Of a DNA stretch of 25,390 nt, positions 16,295-24,549 are shown piece by piece. A program made the translations under genes and the position numbers. The notes under the pieces are model-generated. The model saw only the letters and a program-made list of their open reading frames with translations, was not told the origin of the DNA and made no database searches. This DNA comes from Chloroflexota bacterium (GTDB lineage Bacteria; Chloroflexota; Anaerolineae; Anaerolineales; Anaerolineaceae), in contig JAAZIH010000157.1 of the NCBI GenBank assembly GCA_012800995.1, positions 1 to 25,390 on the forward strand, read 5' to 3'. Numbering within the stretch: position 1 is the stretch's first letter; each line of letters begins with the position of its first letter.

Positions 16295-17064
16295 TGGATA
16301 CAATTTATCAAGAATTAGTTGAAGCATTAGAGGAGCGCAAGCAGGTTTGCTTATGCGTGATTACAGAATCTGCAGGTTCGGTTCCCAGAAGAGCGGGCAG
16401 TAAAATGTTGGTCTATGCTGATGGGGAAACTTCTGGAAGTGTCGGGGGCGGCACATTGGAGATGGAAGTTATTAACGAAGCTCACCAAGCCATGAAAACC
16501 GGCAAGACAAAATTTTTGGATTATTCTATGAATCCTAAAGACGGACATGCTGTGGGCGTTTGTGGAGGTTGGGTGAAAGTGTATATTGAGCCTCAACTTG
16601 AACAAGCCACGCTTTTGATATTGGGTGCTGGTCATGTTGGTTTGGCATTGCTTAAGATTGCCAGTTTGATGGATTATCGTATCATTCTGCAGGATGATAG
16701 GGAAAATGCACTCGAGAACGTGGAATTACCAAAAGGTGTAGAGTTTATTCTGTGCGATATAGCGGATTTACCTAAAAAGGTTCAGATTTCACAACGAACC
16801 TGTATTGTTGGTCTAACACGTGACGCGCAATTAGATATTGATGGCTTTCCAGCATTGCTTGAGACAGATTTCGCATATTTTGGTTCAATTGGATCGCGAA
16901 ATCGTTGGGCGCATACAAAAAAACATATGCTCGAGCGTGGAGTTTCACAAGAAAAAGCTGACCGTATCAAATCACCAATTGGGCTGGATATCAGGGGAGT
17001 AACCCCAGACGAAATTGCCATTAGTATTTTGGCTGAAATTATTCAAGTATTGAACACAAAATAG
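16294..17064 (+). CDS. xdhC: XdhC/CoxF-type molybdenum cofactor maturation factor
   Basis: A 256-residue protein. XdhC proteins bind the molybdenum cofactor, aid its sulfuration with a cysteine desulfurase, and insert it into xanthine-dehydrogenase-type enzymes. The N-terminal XdhC/CoxI domain shows AGSVPRRAGSKMLV and SGSVGGGTLE (about 26-60); a linker contains GVCGGWVKVYIEP; the C-terminal Rossmann domain has LLILGAGHVGLALLK (about 108-122), FGSIGSRNRW and SPIGLDIRGVTPDEIAISI, all canonical. Its ATG shares one base with the pyrophosphatase stop, and GAGGAG lies only two bases upstream. Position between the two hydroxylases suggests it serves both. The related selenium-linked protein YqeB is the main alternative, but the full XdhC N-terminal domain argues for XdhC. 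Confidence 0.9.
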   Translation: MDTIYQELVEALEERKQVCLCVITESAGSVPRRAGSKMLVYADGETSGSVGGGTLEMEVINEAHQAMKTGKTKFLDYSMNPKDGHAVGVCGGWVKVYIEPQLEQATLLILGAGHVGLALLKIASLMDYRIILQDDRENALENVELPKGVEFILCDIADLPKKVQISQRTCIVGLTRDAQLDIDGFPALLETDFAYFGSIGSRNRWAHTKKHMLERGVSQEKADRIKSPIGLDIRGVTPDEIAISILAEIIQVLNTK

Positions 17065-17078
17065 GAGAAAGCATAAAC

Positions 17079-18473
17079 ATGTGGAAGCATTATCATATTA
17101 TTGAAACCATCGAAGAACTCGCTGAATTATTAGCGAAACAAAGCGGAGCTACGAAAATTATCGCGGGTGGAACAGACCTGATGGTCGAAATCAACAGCGA
17201 CCAATGGCCGGAACTTGATACGGTTTTGGATATCTCGCGAGTTATCGCGCTGGACAAAATTTGGCAAGATAAAGACGATATGCTCCACATTGGTGCGATC
17301 GTGACTCATAATGATGTTTTGCATTCTCGCTTGTTACGTGACGGTGCTTTTCCATTGCTTCAAGCCTGTTATACGGTGGGTACACCCACTCTTCGCAATC
17401 GTGCTACTGTGGTCGGCAATTTGGTTACTGCATCACCCGGAAATGACACAATTCCTTCCTTGATGGCTATGGACGCGAAATTGGTGTTATCCAGTGTTCG
17501 TGGAGAACGGATAGTTCCTTTAGCCGATTTCTATACTGGCTATCGCAAAACGCTGCTGGAAAAAGATGAATTTGTGAAAGAAGTCTTCTTTAAAAGTTTA
17601 AGTCCGTGTCAAAAAGGCGCTTTCAAAAAACTGGGTTTGCGAAAAGCGCAAGCTATTTCTGTTTTAAATTGTTGCGTCTTGCTAACTTTTGATGGAGATA
17701 AAGTCACGGACGCAAAAGTAACCATGGGTTCAGTAGGTCCGGTTGTGATGCACGCTCCAAACGCGGAGCAATATCTTATTGGTAAGGTCGTGGATGATAG
17801 TATCATTGAGGAAGCAGCGCGGCTTGCAGTCGTGGATGCCAAGACGAGAACTGGGCGTGTATCTAAGGAATTTCGCGACTATATGATGAAAGAACTCGTA
17901 ATGGAGGCCTTGCATGACCTAATGCGAGCGGACTTACGTCAGTCCATTCCCCAAAAACCAATCAGTTTGAATACAAGAGATGATTGGTCTGGCGTGAAGC
18001 AAGGCGAATGGGATGGAGACACCATTAAAACCACAATAAATGGCGAAGAGTACGTTTTTACTGGAGCCAGCGATATGAGCCTTTTACATTTGTTACGCGA
18101 TCGTGCAGGTCTAACTGGTCCAAAACCTGGTTGTGAAGAAGGTGAATGTGGTGCATGTATGGTGTTTATGGATGGACGCGCGGTATTAAGTTGTCTCATT
18201 CCTGCTCCCCGAGCGCATCAAGCCAACATTACAACTATTGAGGGTATTGGTCAGGATGGTGTCTTGCATCCTGTGCAGGAGGCTTTTATACAGCATGCGG
18301 CTGTACAATGTGGTTACTGTACGCCAGGCTTTGTTATGGCTGCAGTAAAGCTTTTGCAGGAAGAGCCTCATCCCACACGAGAGCAAATTATGGCAGGATT
18401 ATCTGGTAATTTGTGCCGATGTACCGGCTATAACAAAATAATTGAAGCAGTTGAAGATATCAAACACATATAA
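17079..18473 (+). CDS. Fused FAD-binding and 2Fe-2S subunit of a second molybdenum hydroxylase
   Basis: A 464-residue fusion. Residues 1-285 are a CoxM-like FAD subunit with intact flavin loops: AGGTDL at 29-34 and LRNRATVVGNL at 105-115, plus the C-terminal flavoprotein domain. Residues about 310-464 are a CoxS-like iron-sulfur subunit with C352, C357, C360, C372 and C411, C414, C446, C448, the last in the canonical CRCTGY. Normally these are separate genes. AGGAG precedes the ATG by about ten bases. The Mo-binding subunit gene follows 16 bases after the stop. Electrons would pass from the Mo centre through the clusters to FAD, and then to NAD or an unknown acceptor. Confidence 0.9.
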   Translation: MWKHYHIIETIEELAELLAKQSGATKIIAGGTDLMVEINSDQWPELDTVLDISRVIALDKIWQDKDDMLHIGAIVTHNDVLHSRLLRDGAFPLLQACYTVGTPTLRNRATVVGNLVTASPGNDTIPSLMAMDAKLVLSSVRGERIVPLADFYTGYRKTLLEKDEFVKEVFFKSLSPCQKGAFKKLGLRKAQAISVLNCCVLLTFDGDKVTDAKVTMGSVGPVVMHAPNAEQYLIGKVVDDSIIEEAARLAVVDAKTRTGRVSKEFRDYMMKELVMEALHDLMRADLRQSIPQKPISLNTRDDWSGVKQGEWDGDTIKTTINGEEYVFTGASDMSLLHLLRDRAGLTGPKPGCEEGECGACMVFMDGRAVLSCLIPAPRAHQANITTIEGIGQDGVLHPVQEAFIQHAAVQCGYCTPGFVMAAVKLLQEEPHPTREQIMAGLSGNLCRCTGYNKIIEAVEDIKHI

Positions 18474-18489
18474 AAAAATGGAGCGCACT

Positions 18490-20700
18490 ATGAGCGGAGT
18501 TGGAAAATCAGTAAAAAGATTAGACGCCTACGAAAAAGTCATTGGGAAAGCAAAGTATCCTGGAGATTTCAATTTTCCTGATGAACTCATTATGAAAATA
18601 CTCTTCGCGGGTGTTCCGCACGCGCGGATTTTGTCTATTGATACCCATGCTGCTGAAGCATTACCAGGCGTAGTGGCAGTGTTAACTGCTAAAGATGTGC
18701 CAGTCAATGAATATGGGCTCGGTATTCAGGACCAACCTGTGTTATGTGGTCCTGGTTCTGAAAAGGAAGGCGCTGATGTCGTGCGCTTTGAGGGTGATCA
18801 TGTTGCTTTGGTTATTGCTGAGAATGAGCAGATAGCTAAGGAAGCCTTAAAACTAATTAAGGTTGAGTATGAAATCCTGCCGCTCATTGATACTTTGGAA
18901 AAGGCTATCGCACCAGATGCGCATATTTTACATCCAGGACGTGACTCGAACATTTTCCATCGAAATCGCGTTCGTTTAGGTTCTGTAGATGAGGCTTTTG
19001 AACAGTGTGACGTAATTGTTGAAGGCAGTTATAAAACGCCAGTGCAAGAACATGCTTATTTGCAACCTGAGGCTGGTGTCGCTTTTTACGATGAAGAAGG
19101 TCGAATTACCGTCATTGTGGCAGGGCAGTGGACTCATGAGGATCGCAAAGAAATCGCGCATGCATTAGCACTTGAGGAAGACCAGGTGCGTGTCATTTAT
19201 CCGGCTATCGGAGGCGCATTTGGCGGTCGAGAGGACATGACTGTTCAAATCATACTTGGTTTAGCGGTAATGAGATTACGTGAACGAGGCATAAACCGAC
19301 CAGTTAAAATAGTTTGGTCGCGGGAGGAATCTATAATATCTCATCACAAACGCCATGCCTATACAATGCACGCGAAGTGGGGGGCTAATAAAGATGGCAA
19401 GATATTGGCAGTTAAAGCTGAAATATGGGCTAATGGTGGAGCTTATGCTTACACTTCAACAAAGGTTTTGGGTAATGCCACACTTTTAGCGTCTGGTCCT
19501 TATGAAATCCCAAATGTAGCGGTTGATGCCTATGCAGTTTACACCAACTGCATTCCTGGTGGAGCTTTTAGAGGTTTTGGTGGTCCGCAGGCAAATTTCA
19601 TGGTTGAAAGCCAAATGGACAAATTAGCTGTTGCGCTTGATATGGATCCGGTTGAGCTACGCTGGCGCAATATGTTTAAAGAAGGCTCTATTATTTCAAT
19701 GGGAAGTGTGATTCCCAAGGGTGTAAGCATTCGTGAAGTTGTTGAAAAAGCCGCTTTAGCTTCAGGATGGGAGCATACAGATCAAGGCTGGAAACGTTCA
19801 ACCGAACTTGTGAGCAATGATCCAGACATCAAGATTGGTGTTGGGTTCGCATGTGGCTACAAGAATGTCGGTTTTTCCTATGGTGCGAAAGAAAACTGTG
19901 GCGCGACAATTATTTTAGAAGGCGAAGATGAGATTGAAAAAGCGCATCTATATCATGCTGGTGCCGAAGTTGGGCAAGGTGCGCATACCGTCTTTAAACA
20001 GTTTGCTTGCGAAGCTCTTGGATTACCTGAAGAAAAAATAGAAACGCATTATTCCGACACCTCAAATACCTTGGGAGCGGGTAGTGTATCTGCATCGCGA
20101 ATGACTTTTATGGCTGGAAACTCGATTATCGGTGCAGCTAACTTGGCTTTGGAAAAATGGGCTGAAGGCAACCGTCCAGCGTATGGTTCTTTCGTTTATC
20201 GCCCCCCAGCCACCTCTCCGATGGCACCTCCCGATGGTTCGTGTTATCCAAATTTTGCCTATGGTTACGTTGCTGAGGTTGCTATCATCGAGGTAAATAC
20301 GCGAACGGGCAAGATAGAAGTGAAGGAATTTTATTGTGCGAATGATGTAGGGAAAGCTATTAACCCAGCTTTGGTAGAAGGTCAAATTCAAGGAGGCGTT
20401 TTGCAGATGTTGGGTTATGTTCTAATGGAAAAATTTGTCACTAAAGATGGTAAAGCCTTATCAACGCGTTTCTCGAATTATCTAATTCCTACAATTATGG
20501 ATATTCCAGAACGTGTTATCCCGCTTGTGCTTGAGTACCCCGACCCAGTAGGTCCCTATGGCGCGCGTGGCATGGGAGAGATGATGTGTTTGCCTGTGGC
20601 ATCGGCGGTATGCAATGCAGTTTATGATGCGACTGGATATCGTTTTGATGATTTCCCCTTGACACAAGAGCGTGTCTTGCAAGGAATAGGAAAAATTTAA
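18490..20700 (+). CDS. Molybdenum-binding (CoxL/XdhA-like) subunit of the second hydroxylase
   Basis: A 736-residue aldehyde oxidase/xanthine dehydrogenase-type catalytic subunit. It shows the N-terminal a/b-hammerhead domain (VGKSVKRLDAYEKVIGKAKY), YPAIGGAFGGREDM around residue 240, PGGAFRGFGGPQ, AGAEVGQGAHTVFKQ, and the likely catalytic E697 in GARGMGEMM. The CO-dehydrogenase active-site motif with the Cu-binding cysteine (AYRCSFR) is replaced by GGAFRGFG, so it is not a CO dehydrogenase. ATG 18490 is preferred because TGGAG lies six bases upstream; earlier in-frame starts overlap the previous gene or lack a binding site. It pairs with the FAD/2Fe-2S fusion encoded directly upstream. No Tat signal is present, so the enzyme is probably cytoplasmic. 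Substrate unknown. Confidence 0.9.
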   Translation: MSGVGKSVKRLDAYEKVIGKAKYPGDFNFPDELIMKILFAGVPHARILSIDTHAAEALPGVVAVLTAKDVPVNEYGLGIQDQPVLCGPGSEKEGADVVRFEGDHVALVIAENEQIAKEALKLIKVEYEILPLIDTLEKAIAPDAHILHPGRDSNIFHRNRVRLGSVDEAFEQCDVIVEGSYKTPVQEHAYLQPEAGVAFYDEEGRITVIVAGQWTHEDRKEIAHALALEEDQVRVIYPAIGGAFGGREDMTVQIILGLAVMRLRERGINRPVKIVWSREESIISHHKRHAYTMHAKWGANKDGKILAVKAEIWANGGAYAYTSTKVLGNATLLASGPYEIPNVAVDAYAVYTNCIPGGAFRGFGGPQANFMVESQMDKLAVALDMDPVELRWRNMFKEGSIISMGSVIPKGVSIREVVEKAALASGWEHTDQGWKRSTELVSNDPDIKIGVGFACGYKNVGFSYGAKENCGATIILEGEDEIEKAHLYHAGAEVGQGAHTVFKQFACEALGLPEEKIETHYSDTSNTLGAGSVSASRMTFMAGNSIIGAANLALEKWAEGNRPAYGSFVYRPPATSPMAPPDGSCYPNFAYGYVAEVAIIEVNTRTGKIEVKEFYCANDVGKAINPALVEGQIQGGVLQMLGYVLMEKFVTKDGKALSTRFSNYLIPTIMDIPERVIPLVLEYPDPVGPYGARGMGEMMCLPVASAVCNAVYDATGYRFDDFPLTQERVLQGIGKI

Positions 20701-20706
20701 TATTTT

Positions 20707-21342
20707 ATGTGTTTTGAAAAAGAAAATCTTGAGCCACCAGCTGCTATTATCCTTGCAGCGGGTGGCTCACGTCGATTTGGACGTACAAAACAGACCCTAA
20801 TCTGGAAAGATGATAACTTTATCAATACGGTTATCGAAACCGTTTTTAAGGCAGGTTTGGCACCTATTGTTGTCGTTTTAGGCGCGCAAGCGCAAGAAGT
20901 ATCCAGGACTATAAAGCACAAGGATTTGAAAATCGTAAGCAATTTGGATTGGGAACAAGGTCAATCAAGCTCGATAAAACTTGGTATTCAGGCTTTACTT
21001 GAGACAAACCCAGATACAACGGGGGCTTTTTTCCTCCAGGTTGATCAGCCTCAAACACCATATTCACTCATTGAATTAATGAAAAAGGAAGCGTTAAATG
21101 GCGCAGAAATTGTTGCTCCATTGGTTCATGATGAATTAATAAGCCCAGTCTATTTTTCAAAGCAGTGTTTTGAAAAATTAAAACAAATAGAAGGTGACCG
21201 AGGCGGAAAAACAATTTTCCCATTTTTTGATGTTCGAACGGTGGATTGGCAGGATAAGCGACAGGGCTTAGACATTGACACGCCTGAGGATTATGAGATG
21301 CTTCGCAGGCTCTATGGAATCAACGGGACGCATCAAGTATAA
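20707..21342 (+). CDS. mocA: MocA-like molybdopterin nucleotidyltransferase
   Basis: A 211-residue MobA-like NTP transferase. The nucleotide loop ILAAGGSRRFGRTKQTL (about 15-31) has the LAAGxSxRxGxxK form. FFLQVDQPQTP supplies the metal-binding aspartate region; GDRGGKTIFP and LDIDTPEDYEML close the domain, as in MocA and the related YgfJ. MocA transfers CMP from CTP to molybdopterin, giving the dinucleotide cofactor used by xanthine-oxidase-family enzymes and releasing pyrophosphate. The gene starts six bases after the hydroxylase subunit stop without a proper ribosome-binding site, suggesting re-initiation by terminating ribosomes. It closes the run of hydroxylase genes. CTP versus GTP preference is inferred from context. 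Confidence 0.85.
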   Translation: MCFEKENLEPPAAIILAAGGSRRFGRTKQTLIWKDDNFINTVIETVFKAGLAPIVVVLGAQAQEVSRTIKHKDLKIVSNLDWEQGQSSSIKLGIQALLETNPDTTGAFFLQVDQPQTPYSLIELMKKEALNGAEIVAPLVHDELISPVYFSKQCFEKLKQIEGDRGGKTIFPFFDVRTVDWQDKRQGLDIDTPEDYEMLRRLYGINGTHQV

Positions 21343-21343
21343 T
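21315..21343 (+). promoter_or_regulatory. Promoter placed for a leaderless ricT-like transcript
   Basis: A perfect TATAAT (21338-21343) overlaps the mocA stop codon. A weak -35 (TGGAAT, 21315-21320) stands 17 bases upstream. Only six bases separate the -10 from the ATG at 21350, so the expected start site is the A of that ATG. No ribosome-binding site is present, which fits a leaderless mRNA. Confidence 0.5.
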
Positions 21344-21349
21344 TTAAAT

Positions 21350-22540
21350 ATGGAAGAATTAAAATACATAGGCGTACAATTTATGCCTGTCGGTAAACAT
21401 TATCATTTTTCAATTTCACCCGAGCTCAATGTTCAGCTGGGTGACTATGTTGTTGTCAATACTTCTCGTGGCGTGCAATTGGCATTAGTAGCAGCTTTGG
21501 ATGTAGATCCAAAGGGAGATGGTAGCAACGTGCTCAATGTGGAACGTGTCGCAAATCAAGAAGATTTAGAAATTTACCAGGCGAACAAAGAAAAATCTAA
21601 AGAAGCGGTGATTATCGTCAATCGGTTCCTAAAAGAGAACAACTATGGTGATATAAAAGCTGTAGACACTGAATATACCTTGGATGGCGCGAAAATGACT
21701 ATCTACATGACCTACGAACAGGATGTTGAGTTTGATATTCGTAGTTTCTTGCGAGATGTTTCGAAAAATTTCAGTGATACCCGCCTTGAAGTTCGTCAGG
21801 TTGGCCCACGCGATGTCGCAAAAATGGTCTCTGGTTTGGGCGCGTGTGGGATGGAGAAGCGATGTTGCTCCCGATTTTTGACTGAATTTAGTTCTATCTC
21901 TATCAAAATGGCAAAGGCACAGGATATTTCGCTAACCCCATCAGAAATTACTGGTATTTGTGGGCGTTTGCGCTGTTGTTTGCGCTATGAAAGCGAAACC
22001 TACGAAGCGGCACTGAAGGAACTCCCTAAGCGTAAAAAGATGGTGATGACACCACTCGGCGAAGGTCGCGTGACACAGGTTTTGCCATTGAGTCAATCTG
22101 TTATCGTTAATTTACCGGAAATCGGGCCCCGCCAGTTTACACGGGAAGAATTAGAAACTGGAGTTATGCAGGTTAAGCCAGTGGTTTTTGAGGAAGATCA
22201 ATGGGAATATGAGTTAGATCATACGGATGTAGAATTGCTCAAGATAGAACCTGAACCTCAACACCGTGGTAAACGTCCTTCTGGGCGTGCCAAGCGAGAT
22301 AGTGATAGAGTTGATCGTTCTGGTAGAGATAAGCCCAGGAAAGAAAGCGCTCAGGCTCAGCAGGATAAGCCAAAACGAGGCATTAGTGGAGGCAGGGTTA
22401 GCAAGACGGATAACCGGGGTAAGAAAGACAAACAATCACCCAAAAGTTCAGCAACGGACGCGAAACAAGGGCGAAAACCGGGTAAACCCCGCGGTAAAAA
22501 GCCATCTCGAGGGCAACGACAACAAAAGCAAGACCGTTAA
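21350..22540 (+). CDS. RicT/YaaT-type PSP1-domain protein with long basic tail
   Basis: A 396-residue protein. Residues 1-300 match the PSP1/RicT family: an N-terminal domain (MEELKYIGVQFMPVGKHYHF), a PSP1 segment (about 70-150), and the paired cysteine motifs C166, C172, C173 and C204, C209, C210 (GACGMEKRCC, GICGRLRCC). In Bacillus subtilis RicT joins RicA and RicF in an iron-sulfur complex affecting RNase Y and mRNA processing. Family members are usually about 270 residues. Here roughly 95 more residues (about 303-396) are rich in Lys, Arg, Gly, Ser and Gln and look disordered, perhaps binding RNA. Start ATG 21350 gives the family N-terminus; longer frames enter mocA. In other bacteria this family often lies near DNA polymerase III delta-prime; that gene is not here. 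Confidence 0.85.
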   Translation: MEELKYIGVQFMPVGKHYHFSISPELNVQLGDYVVVNTSRGVQLALVAALDVDPKGDGSNVLNVERVANQEDLEIYQANKEKSKEAVIIVNRFLKENNYGDIKAVDTEYTLDGAKMTIYMTYEQDVEFDIRSFLRDVSKNFSDTRLEVRQVGPRDVAKMVSGLGACGMEKRCCSRFLTEFSSISIKMAKAQDISLTPSEITGICGRLRCCLRYESETYEAALKELPKRKKMVMTPLGEGRVTQVLPLSQSVIVNLPEIGPRQFTREELETGVMQVKPVVFEEDQWEYELDHTDVELLKIEPEPQHRGKRPSGRAKRDSDRVDRSGRDKPRKESAQAQQDKPKRGISGGRVSKTDNRGKKDKQSPKSSATDAKQGRKPGKPRGKKPSRGQRQQKQDR

Positions 22541-22614
22541 AGGGTCGTAATTATTGTGTTTATAGTGTTTGTCCAAAACAACTCAGTATTTACTACTACC
22601 TATGTAGGAATGAA

Positions 22615-23790
22615 ATGACAATATTCTTAAAAGCCCAAGAGATTTCTCAATATACAATTAAAACACGCCGACGCCTACATCAAATTCCAGAGCTCGCTTT
22701 TCAGGAATTTGAAACAGCAAAGTTTGTTATTGAACAATTGAAGCAAATGGGCTTTGAAGTGAAAGAAGGCGTGGGGGGTACCGGTGTAGTGGCCTTGTTT
22801 GATAGTGGCAGACCGGGTAAAACGCTTATGTTGCGTTTTGACATGGATGGTTTGCCTGTTCAAGAAGATACCGCTCATACGTTCACCTCATTATGCGATG
22901 GTAGAATGCATGCTTGTGGACATGATGGGCATATGGCAGTGGGTTTAAGTCTGGCGAGATTGTTGCGTGAAAATCCCGATGAAATAAACGGTAAAGTTCT
23001 TTTCGTTTTTCAACCAGCTGAAGAAATTGGACAAGGCGCAAAAGCCATGATTGCTGATGGGCTATTTGACTTTGTGCCAGTAGATTATGCCCTGGCTGTG
23101 CACTTGTGGGCTGAAAAGCCTTTTGGTTGGGTAGCTATTCCTGATGGTCCGGTTATGGGTGGTTCGAGTGACTTGGTGATTGACGTAACAGGAAAAGGTG
23201 GGCATGCGGCTAAACCTGACCTAACAATCGATCCACTCTATATTGCTTCGCAGATTATAGTAGCTTTACAATCTGTTGTATCTCGTAGTATTTCACCAAG
23301 CCAATCAGCTGTGGTGAGCATAACCCAAATGGAGGCGAGTGACCGCCGTAACATTATTGCTAATAAGGCAAGAATGGCAGGAACCATACGGTGGTTTGAT
23401 AATCAAACGCGTGAGTTAATAGAGGAACGCATTGAATCGATCGCTAAGGGAATTGCAGCAAGCTTTGGTGCTGAAGCGGAGGTTCTGATTAGAGAAAGTA
23501 CTATACCCGTGAACAATCAAACCTACATTTCAAACATATGCCGTAAAAAATTGGAAGATATGCGTGTAGATATAGAGGAGTTGGTAGTCGATTCTCACTA
23601 TCGGACAAATTTATCGGAAGATTTTGCTTATATTGTTGACCGTATACCTGGTGCGATGCTGTTGATTGGTGCTGGTCAGAAAGTTGATGGCAAAATCCAT
23701 CCTCATCATCATCCTAAGTTCGATATTGATGAGAAAGCAATGACCCTTGCAATAGCGGCACTGTTTGAAACCATTAAAGCCTTAACTTAA
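22615..23790 (+). CDS. M20-family amidohydrolase (N-acyl amino acid / hippurate hydrolase type)
   Basis: A 391-residue zinc or manganese peptidase-like enzyme of the M20D group that releases amino acids from N-acyl derivatives. Visible features: RRRLHQIPELAFQEFET at the N-terminus; the metal ligand motif HACGHDGHMA (about 99-108); FQPAEEIGQGA with the catalytic glutamate; the dimerisation (lid) domain about 185-295 with GKGGHAAKPDLTIDP; and HPHHHPKFDID near the C-terminus. The length matches the family and no signal peptide is seen. A TAGGA lies shortly before the ATG. It precedes tatC by 21 bases and may share its transcript. The true acyl substrate cannot be deduced. Confidence 0.9.
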   Translation: MTIFLKAQEISQYTIKTRRRLHQIPELAFQEFETAKFVIEQLKQMGFEVKEGVGGTGVVALFDSGRPGKTLMLRFDMDGLPVQEDTAHTFTSLCDGRMHACGHDGHMAVGLSLARLLRENPDEINGKVLFVFQPAEEIGQGAKAMIADGLFDFVPVDYALAVHLWAEKPFGWVAIPDGPVMGGSSDLVIDVTGKGGHAAKPDLTIDPLYIASQIIVALQSVVSRSISPSQSAVVSITQMEASDRRNIIANKARMAGTIRWFDNQTRELIEERIESIAKGIAASFGAEAEVLIRESTIPVNNQTYISNICRKKLEDMRVDIEELVVDSHYRTNLSEDFAYIVDRIPGAMLLIGAGQKVDGKIHPHHHPKFDIDEKAMTLAIAALFETIKALT

Positions 23791-23811
23791 TTTGGACCTG
23801 AGTTCTTAGCC

Positions 23812-24549
23812 ATGAGCGACGAAAAACAAAGCATATTAGAGCATATTGAAGAACTTCGTAAAACACTTTTTAATATCCTGATAGGTTTAATTCTTAGCGT
23901 CATTGTAGCGGCATTTTTCGTAAAACCAATTCTAATTTTTTTATCAGGTCCAATGGGGGGGCTTGAAAAACTCCATGCAATCGAAGTAACCGAGAGTGTT
24001 GGTGTTTATATGCGCATCGCGCTATTGGCAGGTTTTTTGTTAGCACTACCGTGGACTTTTTCACAGCTTTTTATATTCATTGGAAAAGGTCTGAAAGATA
24101 ATGAACGGAAAAACATCCTTATCGCTGTGCCATTTGCCACGCTTATGTTCGTGGGTGGAGTTATATTCGCTTTTTATATAATGCTTCCAGCTTCACTGGA
24201 TTTTTTAATGTCAATACTCGGCATTCAAACAATGATTCGTGTCAAGTCCTATTTTAGCTTTGTTACTAATTTGCTTTTTTGGATTGGTATTAGTTTTGAA
24301 CTGCCGCTAATCGTTTATATTCTTGCACGTTTTGGTCTGATAAAAGCCAAAGTAATGCTCAAAGGATGGCGTGTGGCGATTGTAATTATTGCCATTTTGG
24401 CAGCAATTATTACGCCAACGAGTGATCCTGTGAATATGGCGATTTTCATGATTCCACTTTTTGTATTATATTTACTGAGTATAGGATTAGCCGCCATCGC
24501 AGAAAAACAACGCGCGAAACCTGACGCGGCTGAAAGCTTGGAGGTTTAA
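23812..24549 (+). CDS. tatC: Sec-independent protein translocase subunit TatC
   Basis: A 245-residue integral membrane protein with about six hydrophobic helices. It forms the receptor core of the twin-arginine translocase. Signature stretches are ILEHIEELRKTLF at the N-terminus, the loop QLFIFIGKGLKDNERK after helix 2 (the family usually has FxxPGL here; FIGKGL is a small deviation), FAFYIMLPASLDFL, and AAIITPTSDPVNM before the last helices. Length is typical. The ribosome-binding site is weak. tatA starts with no intervening base after the TAA stop, so the Tat genes are one transcriptional unit. Confidence 0.94.
   Translation: MSDEKQSILEHIEELRKTLFNILIGLILSVIVAAFFVKPILIFLSGPMGGLEKLHAIEVTESVGVYMRIALLAGFLLALPWTFSQLFIFIGKGLKDNERKNILIAVPFATLMFVGGVIFAFYIMLPASLDFLMSILGIQTMIRVKSYFSFVTNLLFWIGISFELPLIVYILARFGLIKAKVMLKGWRVAIVIIAILAAIITPTSDPVNMAIFMIPLFVLYLLSIGLAAIAEKQRAKPDAAESLEV

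Noticed and set aside
18490..20700. Carbon monoxide dehydrogenase large subunit
   Set aside because: The Cu-binding cysteine motif of form I CO dehydrogenase is absent; the matching loop reads GGAFRGFGG.
12010..20700. Twin-arginine export of the hydroxylases, suggested by the nearby tat genes
   Set aside because: None of the hydroxylase subunits begins with an RR motif and hydrophobic stretch, so the Tat genes are probably neighbours only.
5749..21342. Selenium dependence of the hydroxylases by analogy with the ssnA/xdhD clusters
   Set aside because: No selD, selA, yqeB or yqeC is in the window and no in-frame TGA is used in these genes. Selenium as a labile Mo ligand cannot be read from sequence, so I do not claim it.
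22266..22550. 94-codon plus-strand frame at the 3' end of the RicT-like gene
   Set aside because: It overlaps the repetitive, Lys/Arg-rich tail in another frame; low-complexity coding sequence readily opens alternative frames.
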